A stretch of 64,000 nt of DNA from NCBI GenBank assembly GCA_036245805.1, contig BTRK01000004.1, positions 32,039,541-32,103,540 of the forward strand. The letters run 5' to 3'. This DNA comes from Pristionchus mayeri. Taxonomy: Eukaryota; Nematoda; Chromadorea; Rhabditida; Neodiplogasteridae. A model generated the notes under the pieces. It made no database searches, had not been told where the DNA came from, and saw only the letters and a program-made list of their open reading frames with translations. The position numbers were made by a program, and so were the translations under genes. Numbering within the stretch: position 1 is the stretch's first letter; every line of letters begins with the position of its first letter. Shown piece after piece: positions 10,443-21,522 of the stretch.

Positions 10443-12481
10443 CTAACAGACGAAACTTTCGAGACCAAGTTTCTGGCAGAATTCGTTACAAGTATGGCGT
10501 TCGAAAAACTTCTTCATTCCATCCTCGCCCAGGTTCATCCTTCCGTACCTAGTGACATCCTTGCAGTGAATGGCTGGGTCTGTCAGCAGCACTCCCTTGG
10601 TTCCAGTTCCGATGCTCTCAGGTACAACCCCTTCCAGATCCACGACCATCAGGAAACGATTAGTAGCCTGCAAAATACATTTTTTGAATTAACTGAGAGA
10701 TTGGCTTCCCAAAGATTAGAACGAATACATTTGATCCAAAACTAGATTTTGTAGTAAAATGTTTTCCGGTATTTAGATACTTAATGAATCTCACCTTATA
10801 CGTCCAGTGAGAGAAGGCGGTAACCAGCTGAACGAAGTCCATGCTAACTCCAAGTGCCAACGTCTTCGCGATGTTGATGTGATAGTCTGTGTTGTTCGTG
10901 AATCGCACGAACTTGTCTCCCGCTGACAGACGCTTCTCACACGACATGAATCGAATCGTAGTTCCTTCCATCACAGAAAGGGTCTTGATCTTGATGAACT
11001 TCAACGTCTGAGTGAAGGCTCTGTCTCTCTTCTTCATATCCTTCGTGAACTCCTGCGCCAAGTATGACGCAATGGTTTGCATCTGATTCGAGAGTTCGTA
11101 TCGCTTCGCCGTGTTCTGATCCTTCCCGATATGCAAGTACTCCTTGAGCACCATGTCCTCGTTCTTCTTCAAAATCTCCAGGGACGTCTGCGATGTCTTC
11201 GACGACTCCTTGCTTCTCGAAGATGACGTCTTCTGCCCTCCCTTCGGGGGTGGCTGCGCGACATACGTGGAGACGTCCTTGCCGTAAAAGGCCAGTCGTT
11301 CAGCTCCTTTTCCGAAAGGATTCTCGGCGATCTTCACGATGGCCGATTTCGGTCTCCTACTTTCCAGAGGCACGTCATCTTCGATGTCCTTGATGCTTTG
11401 GGGGAACTCGTACGACACAAATCTCCCCTTCGTCTCTCTGATGCTCTCCCAATCGGGTTCTGTCTTGTCCAAAGTGAAAGGACGCTCAACTCTCACGGAG
11501 CCAGCATTCATCATGCTCGTGCTCACCGAAGCGGAGACTGACTGGCTGACGGCTTCTATCACGGAGTCCTTGATGTCCAGTGCATTCTTCACATCAAATT
11601 CCATTATAGCATCTCCGTAGGCTACAGAGAATTTCTGGATCATGATGTCAGTGTATGAAGTGATCTTCCCGAAGTGGTACTGAATGCCCTTCTCTTGTAC
11701 CCTAGAGAAGAGCTCTTCGCAGGTTCTTCCTTTCGGATCTCCATCCGGATATCCATCATATTCCTCAATATTATGGAACTCTCTTCCATGGCAGGGATAA
11801 TCACAAATGTGGAAGATCACTTTCGTTCCACAGTCTGCTGACCAACTCAGGTTCAAAGCAGTGTCCAGCCCTCCGAATACATCTTCAGTTGCGTCCATCC
11901 CCACTCCACTTGGTCCTCCATGTGCTCTTAGTCCACTGCAGAACGTCTTGAACTGTTCTACATCTGTGAATGGCAGCACTTCGAACTGCTTGGCTCCATC
12001 GTTATGGTCTCTGTAGGCGACGAATGCAACCTTCAGCGATTGGGCCACGGCTTCTCCTTTCCCACCTTCTGTCAGTTTCTTCACAATCTCGAAGATTGAC
12101 TGACGAACTCCATTGATGTGAGGTTGCATGCTGCCGGTGCAATCGACTAGGAAGCAAAGCTGGACGTTCCGAGCCCGACGCAATTTGCAGAGCACTTCTT
12201 CGATCTGACTCTTGCGTAGATTCGTCACGACCTGAAAAGTTATCATGTAATGCAGTTTTAAGCCCGATAAATTGTCTGATCGGATGACTTCAATTATATT
12301 GAACAAAACGTACTTTGAATCTTTCAACCAGCGTATTCGCATCGGTTGGATCTGGCCCGAACGCCATTCCCTCATCGTTGAAGATTCCCCGTAGTCGCTT
12401 CGATATTTCCCGATAGGCGTTCTTGCTGGAAGATGACTCATTGGACTTGGGCTTCGACCTCTCGTTCGTCACCGGATCCAT
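10443..12481 (-). CDS. vWA domain / alpha-kinase protein, paralogue 1
   Basis: Exons 12314-12481, 10795-12231 and 10443-10667 give 609 residues. A charged N-terminus (1-56) leads to a von Willebrand A domain with the MIDAS-like LCFLVDCTGSM (about 81-91). The atypical alpha-kinase domain follows: PFGKGAERLAFYG (361-373), VLKEY (417-421), FMSCEKRLSAGDKFVRFTNN, FSHWTYK, then VVDLEGV (Asp545), LLTDPAIHC, YGRMNLGEDG and ERHTCNEFC. His569, His593, Cys595 and Cys599 fit the zinc site that builds the alpha-kinase fold. The architecture matches the vWKA type known from Dictyostelium. In eEF2K the C-terminal loop reads GDGNLG; here it is GRMNLG, and the DxQG motif is DLEG. A Ser/Thr kinase role is inferred from family. 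Start chosen at ATG 12481, in phase with exon 2. Confidence 0.9.
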
Positions 12482-12905
12482 ACTGAAATTTTTATTTAAA
12501 TATCCTGAAATTTTTAATCACAACATTGCATGTAGCAGCTGTACTAAATTGATCAATAGTTGACAAGTACAGTAAACAGAAAATAAACAAAGATGTATTA
12601 ATCGGAGATTTTGGTCTAGAGTGGATCATAAAATAAAATTCCTTTCGAATTCCTTATTGGCGGGTAATAAAATATTTGTATGAAATTTGGAGGAACATTC
12701 GGTACGGAGGGGATCGTCTCAGGTCTTTCATGTTTGTTCCCATTCTTGCACAAACCATAAGGCGATAAAAATGGGCGACATCGCTAGTGATAACGCACGT
12801 AACGTCCAACATCAAATGCTTACAATCAATGCGGCTATTTAAAAGCGTAGTTACTTACACTAATGGTTACATTTGCATTAAAGGAGGAGTAAATGCAAAC
12901 GCGCG

Positions 12906-13131
12906 CCCGGTTGTAATATGTTTCCTAGGGACGCACTCTTTTCAAGTCGCATTCTATCTCGCCCCCGCCCCTCCCTGAGCTTTCCCTGATTTGTCTTCCA
13001 GCCAACTAGCTATAACTCTGTTCGTAATGGAGATATTTATGTGAAAATTTCGGAGCTTCTTATCGTTGTGCAGCTCTAGGCAGTGCATATGATAGCTTCA
13101 AAAATTGAATTTTGAGTTTACTACTCCTTTA
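12906..13131. repeat. Dispersed repeat, copy 2
   Basis: Direct-orientation partner of bases 1-223. Differences are spread evenly (for example TTTCACCTAGGG versus TTTCCTAGGG), as expected for two independently decaying insertions. No target-site duplication is evident. Confidence 0.7.
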
Positions 13132-14575
13132 AATCGAGGCAGTAATACAAACACTCATTTTGGCTTCTTCTTTTGCATTTTTGCAACAATCGAATGAACA
13201 TTTCGAAATGCCGATGCACGAATAGCAGAGTCACGCTTTATTGAGCCCAACTCGAGATAAACTCGAGCTAACAGTGCCTTGAGCATTCGGTAATACTGAC
13301 ATTATTTTTCGATGGTGAAACTAAAAAGTACATCAGCTGAAAGTTGCCAGAATTGGGATTCAATCGCCTGATTCCAGAAGCGCAAGTAATTTGTCAAAAT
13401 GTTTGAGCAAACTGCCGGAAAGTGGCACAGGATTATTATGCCATCCCTCGACGCATTAGAAGAACCGGGAATGAATAACGAATCAAGAGGAGATAGAGAA
13501 TTGAAACATGGAAAGATTATAAATCAGATCAGAGACGTGCACAGCGACCGCCTTTGTTCTGCGTACCGCCTTTTATGGTAACCCTTTATACGTGACGCGC
13601 GGAGCTTTTCGAAAGGAGCGCGCACATCTTATCATTTATAATTTCGAAATTCATCTGACTCATAGAACGGTTCGTTTCTTAAAACCAAGTTAGCCATAGA
13701 GTGCGATATACATTCCCAAAACCTCCCTGAACTGTTAAATTGTATTTTCATTGTATTCTCACACCAAGAACATGGTGTTATGATAACATTCCCTCTCAAG
13801 GCGCGAAACTAAAAGACTCGCATAGAGTTGATTCTCTATTCTGATAATTAGGAATGTTTCATTCCACTTGCAACCACTTGCAACATATCGAGCTTATTGC
13901 TAGTACATCTAGAAAAGTATTTTTTTGAAATCATTTTGAAACTATGAAATTCTGAAATTCAATAAATTTTGAAATTCATGACTTTCATGTCGTTTCGTAA
14001 GAAAAGATACGATTTTGGGTTTTTACATACTGTGATAGAGTTTGTCATGGAAGAGGTGTTATTACTTCAAAAAAATGTTCGAAGAAGAGCAATGATCTTC
14101 TAGCATTCATTTGTGCTGATTGTTTACAGCTACACAATAGGTTGTCCACCCTACTCTTTCCAGCCCATTCTTCTGATTATGGAATATGTAGCTTTGTTTT
14201 AGGATGAACAATCAGATTCTACTCTGTAGTTACACGTAGACGGACAACGGGAGAACCAGAGTAGTACTTGTAATGAACTAGAACTTATGTTGCGAATGTC
14301 GCATGGTGAGACAAATATTGTGAAGGCTCAACGATGCATTTTTCGAAACACAGAACATAAAATTAATGAATACTTATCAGATGACCTTACGAAACATATT
14401 GTATTTTTAAATAAAAGATTGGAAACATCCAAAAAAACAGTGAAAGCGATGTACTAATTTTTGGAACAGTAACAAATAGGTTCCTACATATAGATGCTTA
14501 GAACTAGCGGGGAACTACGCTACGCTAAATGTTGGGAGAGCGCACTTCACTTCCTGGATGTCTGCGAATAACGGC

Positions 14576-14652
14576 AAATGCGTTTGACTGTGACGGGAAT
14601 CGAACCACCAACCTTCGGTTTTCAAAGCCACTGCTTTAGTCACTTGGCCATG
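14576..14652 (-). pseudogene. tRNA-Ser-like pseudogene
   Basis: On the minus strand an A-box-like TGGCCAAGTGACTAAAGC is followed by an anticodon-loop-like CTTTGAAAA (would read UGA, Ser) and a B box GGTTCGATTCC. The 5' acceptor strand does not pair with the 3' strand (CCCGTCAC), and the anticodon and T stems contain mismatches. The internal promoter boxes survive but the cloverleaf does not, so this is a dead tRNA copy or a tRNA-derived element. Confidence 0.45.
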
Positions 14653-15288
14653 GAAATGGGTCAATATGTATTTTATAAATCATTATAAATCGAGTTGTTA
14701 ATATTTTAATAAAGAAGCACCTCATAATTGTAATTAAAAAATAATTTGCAAAAATCGTCATTTGGCAATTTTTCAAACTCAAAATTTAAGCTAATTAGCT
14801 ATTAATTTTGCATTTAGTGATGAAAACAATTAATTTTAATTTGATTAGTAATTATTAAAACAAAGAAACACCGGAAATTCAGCATTTTGATGCAAACGAG
14901 AATAAATTGCTGATAACGTATTCGCCCCACCGAACAAACAGAAAAATGGGCGGAGTGATGCGAATAACGAACGAATTTTACGCCATTTGTCTTTGGACCG
15001 TGCGTTCGGACGGTACAAATTATCTACATTCTCCTATCTATTTGCGGGTATCAATTTTTTAGCCTTTCCCATGTCTATGAGCACATTTACTTGGAATATT
15101 GCATATTTACCCACACAATAAAGCGAATTACAATTAGACATTCAGAAATATGATAAAATGCCAAGTAAGCTTTGTAACATCTAAGCACAATGTGCCACGA
15201 AAGAGAAGCCTGTTGCGATTAAACTGATTTCGAGATAAGAAAGGTGTACTAGTAATGAGCTGATCGTGCTGAGCGAGTAATGTGGTAT

Positions 15289-17369
15289 TCAAGCAGACGT
15301 CTTACTTACGAAGCCCTCGAGACCCAGTTTCTTGCAAAACTGGTTACAAACATGGCGTTCGAAGAACATCTTCATGCCCTTGGGTCCATGGTTCATGGGT
15401 CCGTAACGGGTGACATCCTTGCAGTGAATAGCAGGGTCCGTCAGCAGAACTCCCTGTCCGCCATCACTGCCGATGGTTCTGGGGACGACTCCTTCCAGAT
15501 CGACCACCATGAGGAAGCCGTTCGATGCCTGCAAATGGGTAGTTTTATAGGAGAAGCTTCAACAATACAGTTTATGGAAGTTAAACTCGTCATTGGAAAT
15601 ATTATTTATTTTACGCTCTACATTCCTCAACTTGTTTTACTAACCCTATCACATTCGATCTCACCTTGTATGTCCAGTGGGAGAAGGCTGTGACCAGTTG
15701 AACGAACTCCATGCTCACTCCCAAGTCCATCGCCTTCGCCTCCATTATGTGGTAGTCTGCATTATTCGTGAATCGCACGAATTTGTCTCCCGCCGAAAGA
15801 CGCTTCTCACAAGACATGAACCGACAGGGAGACTCTTCTTGAAGGCACAAGGTCCTGATCTTGATGAACTTGATTATATGTTTGATTCCAAGTCGGTCCT
15901 TGACATCATTCATGAACTCCTGTGCCAGAAAAGACGCAATAGTCTGCAGTTGATTCGATAATTCGTATCGCTTGGCCGAGTTCATGCCCTTCCCAGTATG
16001 CAGATACTCCTTGAGGACGATGTCTTCATCCTTCTTGAGTATCTCTTTTGATGAGGGTGGAGTCTTCGATCTAGCCTTGGTCGGTGGCTTATCCACGTAA
16101 GTGGAAAGATCCTTCCCGTAGAAGGCGATCCTCTCCGCTCCCTTCCCGAAAGGATTCTTCGCTACCTTCACAATGGCCTGCTTGGGTTTCTTCCGGTCAA
16201 GTGGAACGTCCTCTTCGATGTCATTGATGCTCTTGGGGAACTCATACGACAACAACGTGCCCTTCATCTCCCTTAGAGTAGACCAAACGGGCTCCGTCTT
16301 GTCCAGTGTAAATGAGCGCTCTCTTCTCGGAACCCCCACAGTTCGCATGCTGGAGCTGACGGAGGCCTCGACTGACAAGCTGACTGCGGTAATGACGGAG
16401 TCCCTGATGTCCTTCACGTTGTTGACGTTGAACTCGGTGACGGGCTCTCCATAAGCAACAGAAAACTTCCCGAGCATGATGTCAGTGGAGGAATTGATCT
16501 TCCCGAAGTGATACTGGATTCCCTTCTCACGCAATCTAGAGAAGAGCTCCTTGCAGGTTCTTCGTTTCGGGTCTCCAGTGGGATGATCGTCATGCATCCC
16601 ATTGTGGAATTCTCTCCCGTGGCAAGGTGCGTCACAGATGTGGAAGAGCACCTTCGTTCCACAATTCTCATTCCATCTCAGCTCCAGTGCCTTGCCCAGT
16701 CCTCCGAAGACATCCTCAGGCCCGTCGCCTCCTCCTGTTGCAGTCAAGCCGGCGCAGAATGACTTGAACTCCTCCACGCCGGTGAATGGGAGCACCTCGA
16801 ACTGCTTGGTGTCACAATGGTCTCTGTAGGCAACGAAGGAAACGGCCATCGACTGAACCACGGGCGAAGCGTTCTCGAAGGCGACGTGGGGTCCGTCGTC
16901 CGTTAGTTTCTTGACGATCTCAACGATCGAGTGCCGAACGCCGTCAATGTGTGGTTGCATGCTGCCCGTGACGTCAACCAAAAAGCAGAGTTGGACGTTC
17001 CTAGCACGACGAATGTTGCGGAAGACATCCTCGATACGTCCCTTGCGCAGCCTTGTCGCTACCTGGAATATGAACATGAGTAAAGTTGCTCGAACTATCT
17101 CGCGGTTATTGAAACTAGTATAAGAAAAGCGTGAAATTGTTACGTACTTTGAACCTGTCGATAAGCGTCTCCTCATCAGGTAGTTCCGTTCCAAAATCGA
17201 GTCCCTCATCTTCGTAGATCGCCTTCAGTCGTTTCCCGAGTTCCCGATGGTGACGAGATTCCTTCGTCGATTCCTTCGAGGTCTCCTTTGGCTTCGATGG
17301 TTCTCTCGGACGAGTCCACTCCGATCGCTCGCGAGTCGTGTCTTCTTTCATCCAAGAGACAGAATCCAT
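15289..17369 (-). CDS. vWA domain / alpha-kinase protein, paralogue 2
   Basis: Exons 17148-17369, 15665-17062 and 15289-15528 give 619 residues with the exon plan of the gene at 10443-12481. The N-terminal 74 residues are rich in K, E, R and S. The vWA domain carries LCFLVDVTGSM, and a GGGDGPEDVFGGL stretch replaces a longer loop of paralogue 1. The alpha-kinase part has NPFGKGAERIAFYG, VLKEYLHTG, FMSCEKRLSAGDKF, VVDLEGV (Asp550), LLTDPAIHC and ERHVCNQFC. Its late loop is GPMNHGPKG, further from the family GxGxxG than in paralogue 1. The C-terminus is extended (SKTSA). All exons are open and in phase, so both genes look functional as proteins; whether the altered loop keeps kinase activity cannot be told. 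The two probably arose by tandem duplication. Confidence 0.9.
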
Positions 17370-17434
17370 CGTTGACGTTACTACAATGCCCTTATTTATA
17401 TTGGAGGGATATCTAGTTAATGAACATGAAACCT

Positions 17435-17483
17435 CTCACCTTCTTGTCCACCCGAACACCATTCGGGTGGACAAGAAGGTGAG
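17435..17483. other. Perfect 22 bp hairpin
   Basis: Bases 17435-17456 are the exact reverse complement of 17462-17483, separated by the 5-base loop CACCA. The stem begins CTCACCTTCTTG. It lies 66 bp upstream of the start codon of the kinase gene ending at 17369, that is in its promoter or 5' UTR. A perfect stem of this length is very unlikely by chance. It is shorter than a typical animal pre-miRNA, so a translational or transcriptional control hairpin, or a tiny foldback insertion, are the alternatives. Confidence 0.85.
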
Positions 17484-19259
17484 AAAATATTTTCAAGAGG
17501 CGGCTGACAAAATTTGACTCGAAATACGGAACAGGTGTGCAGTATCATAATGAGAAATGAAGTACTCGGTGCACGTCAATCACGGCTGCTGCTATCAGTG
17601 TACCACAAATTGCGCGAATAGGAAATATGGGGTGAGAGGCTAGCGATAACAGGCGTAACGATCGATTTCAAAACCTAACGTCTGAATATTTTCAATTTCA
17701 TTAACTTATTTTTCGCCTTTTCGATCAATTATATTGCCTCTTTTTCGATGCTTTTACTCAAGAAAACAGCCATTGGTCTATATATGTTGCCCCCAACCAC
17801 CATCTTTTATAAACTAGCACATCGATTGTAGTGAGGTAAATCATAGGCGCAATTGTGAGCGCATACGCTGGAACAAAAAAAGTATGGTGATTCATAAAAT
17901 TTTCGATTGAATCAAGATCAATCAAATTTAGTCGAAATCCACAGATTTGTGGAAAATTCTCGTGGCATGATACCGCCGAATTCGTAATTGACCAACGAAA
18001 TTTTCAAGCCTTTAGAGGAAACATGCTCAAAGTCATCCATATTTGCTACTCAAGCAAAATTTTTTTGCGAGAGAAAAAAGGCGATAAGGATGATTCGCGC
18101 GTTAAAGTAAACAATGTTTAGTGGTCATGGTTGAAGGGGCGCGGAAGCATCAAAGAAGATTGAGTCAGAGTCGCAATCAATTCAGATCAGGCAGATAAGT
18201 AGAAGTGAAGGAGAGATAGAGCAGGTCGATTGAATGTGGAAGTGTAAGAAACCAACGAAGAAGATAGAAAGGTGGCCTCTAAATGAGATACAGCTGCCAT
18301 ACTAGAGACAGGCGAGCTCGTTTCCTAGTCAGTGAGCAAGTGAAAGAGAATGGAAAAGGAAGAGGGTTAGAAAGAGGGGGGAAAGAGGTGGTAAATCACT
18401 TACAAGGGTCGCTTCGATAGTGGTAAACACGTAAACTTGGAACACAACACTGCCTCTATCTCGCCGGAAATGAGAGGTTTCACACCCAAACGTGAGCTCT
18501 CCTTCCTCTCTGCTCTCCTCACTCTCTTCCATACCAATGCCCTCTCGCCCGTTCTCCGACCGGGCGAATAGCTGTGGAAGGCGACAGGACACGTAACGCG
18601 TGAAACACAAGCGTTGCGACAGAATATCAAAATACGTGCAAAGATGTGAAGTATGGATGCACTTTATTTGACCAAATAGAGCTTTGCCTCGTCGACCTCT
18701 CCAATGAGAGAGAGCTAGCCGACAAGGGTCGATAGCAATACAGAAAATCAATGGCTCACGAATTCCTGCTTCTCCGTCTAGCCGTCCGTGAACCCCTCTC
18801 AGAAGCTACGTTCTCTCGTGGAGGGTCTCTTTTAAGAGGGTCTCTTTTTTTTAAAAATTCAATGAGAACGTCACCAACTTATGTCTCAAAAATGTTTATG
18901 ATTGGTATATCATTAATGACACTGCAGTAAGTCTTTTCCTTATGACATTTGCGATTGGACACATCTAAATTGATATTTTAGTTCTGCAAGATAAATGACA
19001 TCGTTACTATCAATATCCACATCTATATCAACAGTTGTTCAGGAGGGCAAGTGGAAATGATTATTTTGAAATATTTATCACAACAATAGATAAAGCAAAA
19101 ATAAGCCCAGTCGAAAACCAATTTTTGTAACCGTCATTTCACATTTGTTGTTTTGTCAACAGTTTTTCCTAGCTTGCTTCACTGATTTAAACTGAGTAAA
19201 CGCCAGAAACAGACCATTGAAAAAAGAAACAGACCAATGTTTTTTTCAGTAGAATCGAA
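17484..19259. other. Intergenic, nothing recognised
   Basis: Purine- and pyrimidine-biased tracts near 18160-18560 produce open frames on both strands, the longest on the minus strand at 18329-18751, but these have low-complexity composition and no family motif. The region should contain the promoters of paralogue 2 (minus) and of the BTB gene (plus). Confidence 0.5.
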
Positions 19260-20005
19260 ATGCCTGATATCGGTCCCCTCGATCTGTGCAAGTTTGTTTC
19301 TCCAAATGAAGCAAGCAATGTTACTCTCGTGATTGGCGAAAAGTCATTGGACGTCTCGAAAGATGTAGATTTCTTTGGACTTTTTTTATAGTGTGCATTT
19401 GTTTCCATCCAGTCGACGTTTCCCATCCATCTTATTCCGCTTTTCAGTATCTCGCCATGCACTCTCCTGTGTTCAGTAAAATGTTCTTCGGACAATTCAT
19501 CGAAAGGGAAAAGATGGAAGTGGAACAAGTACGCTTTTCGAAATTTCGCTTTCCAATTTTCTCTCTATTCCTCTCATTATTTATTACAGGAATTTGTGCA
19601 ACTTCTTCTCGTTTTCTTCCCCGAACCGATAGAAAGTTCAGGTGGTTTCAAAATTAATTCAGTTAAATACCATAGATTTTAAGATCAAACTGTTTTCTTC
19701 ATAGCGAAATTAGCCGATCGATTCGAAATCAAGGTTTGTGAAGGCTCTTGTATCTAGTCTGCAAATATTTTTCACAGGGAGTTCTCAATGCGGTCGAAAA
19801 ACATCTTCTAGCTTCTAGAAAACTTACCAATGAGATGAAGCTGCGAGTTGCTGAGAGCTACAGATTCGATCAGCTAAGGGTAACAATTGCTTTCTTTGTA
19901 TGTACAATGATATGCCACTTTCATTACTCATTTCTTTCATTTTCTCGACTGAGAGTTCAAGCAATGAAGAGAGTTGCCCCTCACTTTCTATCTACCGTAA
20001 AGTAG
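19260..20005 (+). CDS. BTB/POZ domain protein
   Basis: Exons 19260-19364, 19448-19528, 19590-19641, 19705-19733 and 19778-19879 join in phase. They encode a typical nematode BTB fold: SNVTLVIGEKSLDVSKD, YLAMHSPVFSKMFFG, EFVQLLLVFFPEP, AKLADRFEIKGVLNAVEKHLL and MKLRVAESYRFDQLR. BTB proteins of this kind often act as substrate adaptors of Cullin-3 ubiquitin ligases. The expected C-terminal continuation VQAMKRVAPHFLSTVK lies at 19955-20002 in the frame reached only by reading straight through a 75 bp stretch that looks like an intron (GTAACA...GAG); splicing it out shifts the frame. Either the intron is retained, giving a hydrophobic insert, or a base was lost. About 164 residues if read through. 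No MATH domain is seen. Confidence 0.75.
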
Positions 20006-20070
20006 CAGGAAACGGAAGATTTTTATACTAAAAATATCAATTGATTAACTGCACGATGCTGATAGGGATA

Positions 20071-20173
20071 GCTATTCGAGGTCGCATTGAGAAGTTGCAA
20101 CACCTCCCTCTCCAGGACTTCACGATGAAGAGAGGGAGAGGCGTTGCAACATTACAATAGGACCTCGAATAGC
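20071..20173. other. Imperfect 103-base hairpin
   Basis: The ends GCTATTCGAGGTC (20071-20083) and GACCTCGAATAGC (20161-20173) are perfect complements. A second paired block, GTTGCAAC plus a CCTCCCTCTC tract, faces GAGAGGGAGAGG plus GTTGCAAC at 20130-20150, leaving a short loop around 20114-20129. It lies just downstream of the BTB gene. It could be a small foldback element or a precursor hairpin. Confidence 0.7.
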
Positions 20174-20261
20174 CCACCTTGCTGTTGATGCACAGAAACT
20201 TAGGGGGGCCATAATTACGTTAATAGAAATATCTGCTCTCTGTTCTGTAATGATGTTCGAT

Positions 20262-21522
20262 ATATCACGTGTATCACGAGCCAGTGGAGGAGTGCGGGAA
20301 CATTTTGAAAAAAGTTGTTCCTGATTTTGTCCATATTAGAGTGGTACAATGCTCTAGGCGTAAGATTTCGAAAAATTTGGGTCATTGGTTCCAGAGCCGG
20401 CATTTAGCAATTTTCCGGTTTTGCTTCCGGCTATGCTGAATCTCAGCTCCCAGATGAGCTGGAGAGATGGCGCCGGGCTCAAAATGTGCGGAAAATTATT
20501 TCCAAAAACTTTTATGTTTAGGGCAAAGCGATCCGACATCAAATAAAAACGAGCAGTGCGAAAAACCACTTTTGGCCACAAAACAAAAATATTTTCCCTA
20601 TCAAGGAGTAGAGTGATACAGATTTTTAATGCAGATTATGAAAGAAGAAGTGTAAGTGTACAATATGAAAATATAAAAACCAAATTCGATCCGCCTTCAA
20701 CTTGGCATTTTTTACACAAACATGCCACTATGAAGAAAAAGTCGAAAAAATGCATTTTTGTGAACTCTGATTTTTCTTCTTTAAACGTTCAAATATGGTT
20801 GTTGGTTAAACATATGAGTGAAAATCGTCTTTTGGAACATGGTTCTACTCATATTTTTCAATTAAAATGTTTTATTAAAAATTTTGCAAATTTTCGAAAT
20901 ATCTTGGCACGGCGTGCTCATCCTTGAAGAACTATGCCCCCAAAGGACGATTTTCACTCATACGTTTAACCAACAACCATATTTGAGCGTTTAAAGAAGA
21001 AAAATCAGAGTTCACAAAAATGCATTTTTTCGACTTTTTCTTCATAGTGGCATGTTTGTGTAAAAAATGCCAAGTTGAAGGCAGATTGAATTTGATTTTT
21101 ATATTTTTATATTGTACACTTACCCTTCTTCTTTCATAATCTGCATCAAAAATCTGTATCACTCTACTCCTTGATAGGGAAAATATTTGTATTTTGTGGC
21201 CAAAATTGGTTTTTCGCATGGCCCGTTTTGACTTTTCGTCAGATCGCTTTGCACTAAACAGTAAAGTTTTTGGAAATAATTTTCCCCACATTTTGAGTCC
21301 AGCGCCATCTCTCCAGCTCATCTAGGAGCTGAGATTCAGCATAGCCGGAAGCAAAACCGGAAAATCCCTAAATACCGGCTCTGGAACAAATGACCCATAT
21401 TTTTCGAAATCTTACGTCTGGAGTTTTTAACACTATAATAAGAGACGAATCTGGTACAATTTTTTTGAAATTGTTCCCGAGGGTGTGATTTTCCATCCAC
21501 TGGCTCATGATACACGTGATAT
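20262..21522. repeat. Long foldback element A
   Basis: Arms of about 570-580 bp (20262-20836 and 20939-21522) are inverted copies around a spacer of roughly 100 bp. Outer ends read ATATCACGTGTATCA and its complement. Both arms give mirrored open frames (20556-20927 plus, 20932-21321 minus) that resemble no family and exist only because the DNA is duplicated. No transposase is present. The arms differ by scattered substitutions. A transcript across it would form a long double-stranded RNA. Confidence 0.85.

Larger units (their letters stand above)
12482..15288. other. Intergenic region between the two vWA/alpha-kinase genes
   Basis: No convincing gene. It holds the second copy of the dispersed repeat (12906-13131), a tRNA-Ser-like pseudogene (about 14576-14652), and AT-rich sequence. 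The short open frame 13399-13581 has no recognisable motif. The 5' side of paralogue 1 (just above 12481) lacks an obvious TATA box. Confidence 0.5.

Noticed and set aside
18329..18751. 140-codon minus-strand open frame
   Set aside because: Biased purine/pyrimidine DNA without family motif; overlapping frames are equally open.
20556..21321. Mirror-image open frames of 123 and 129 codons
   Set aside because: Both come from the two arms of foldback A; no similarity to transposases and no splice structure.
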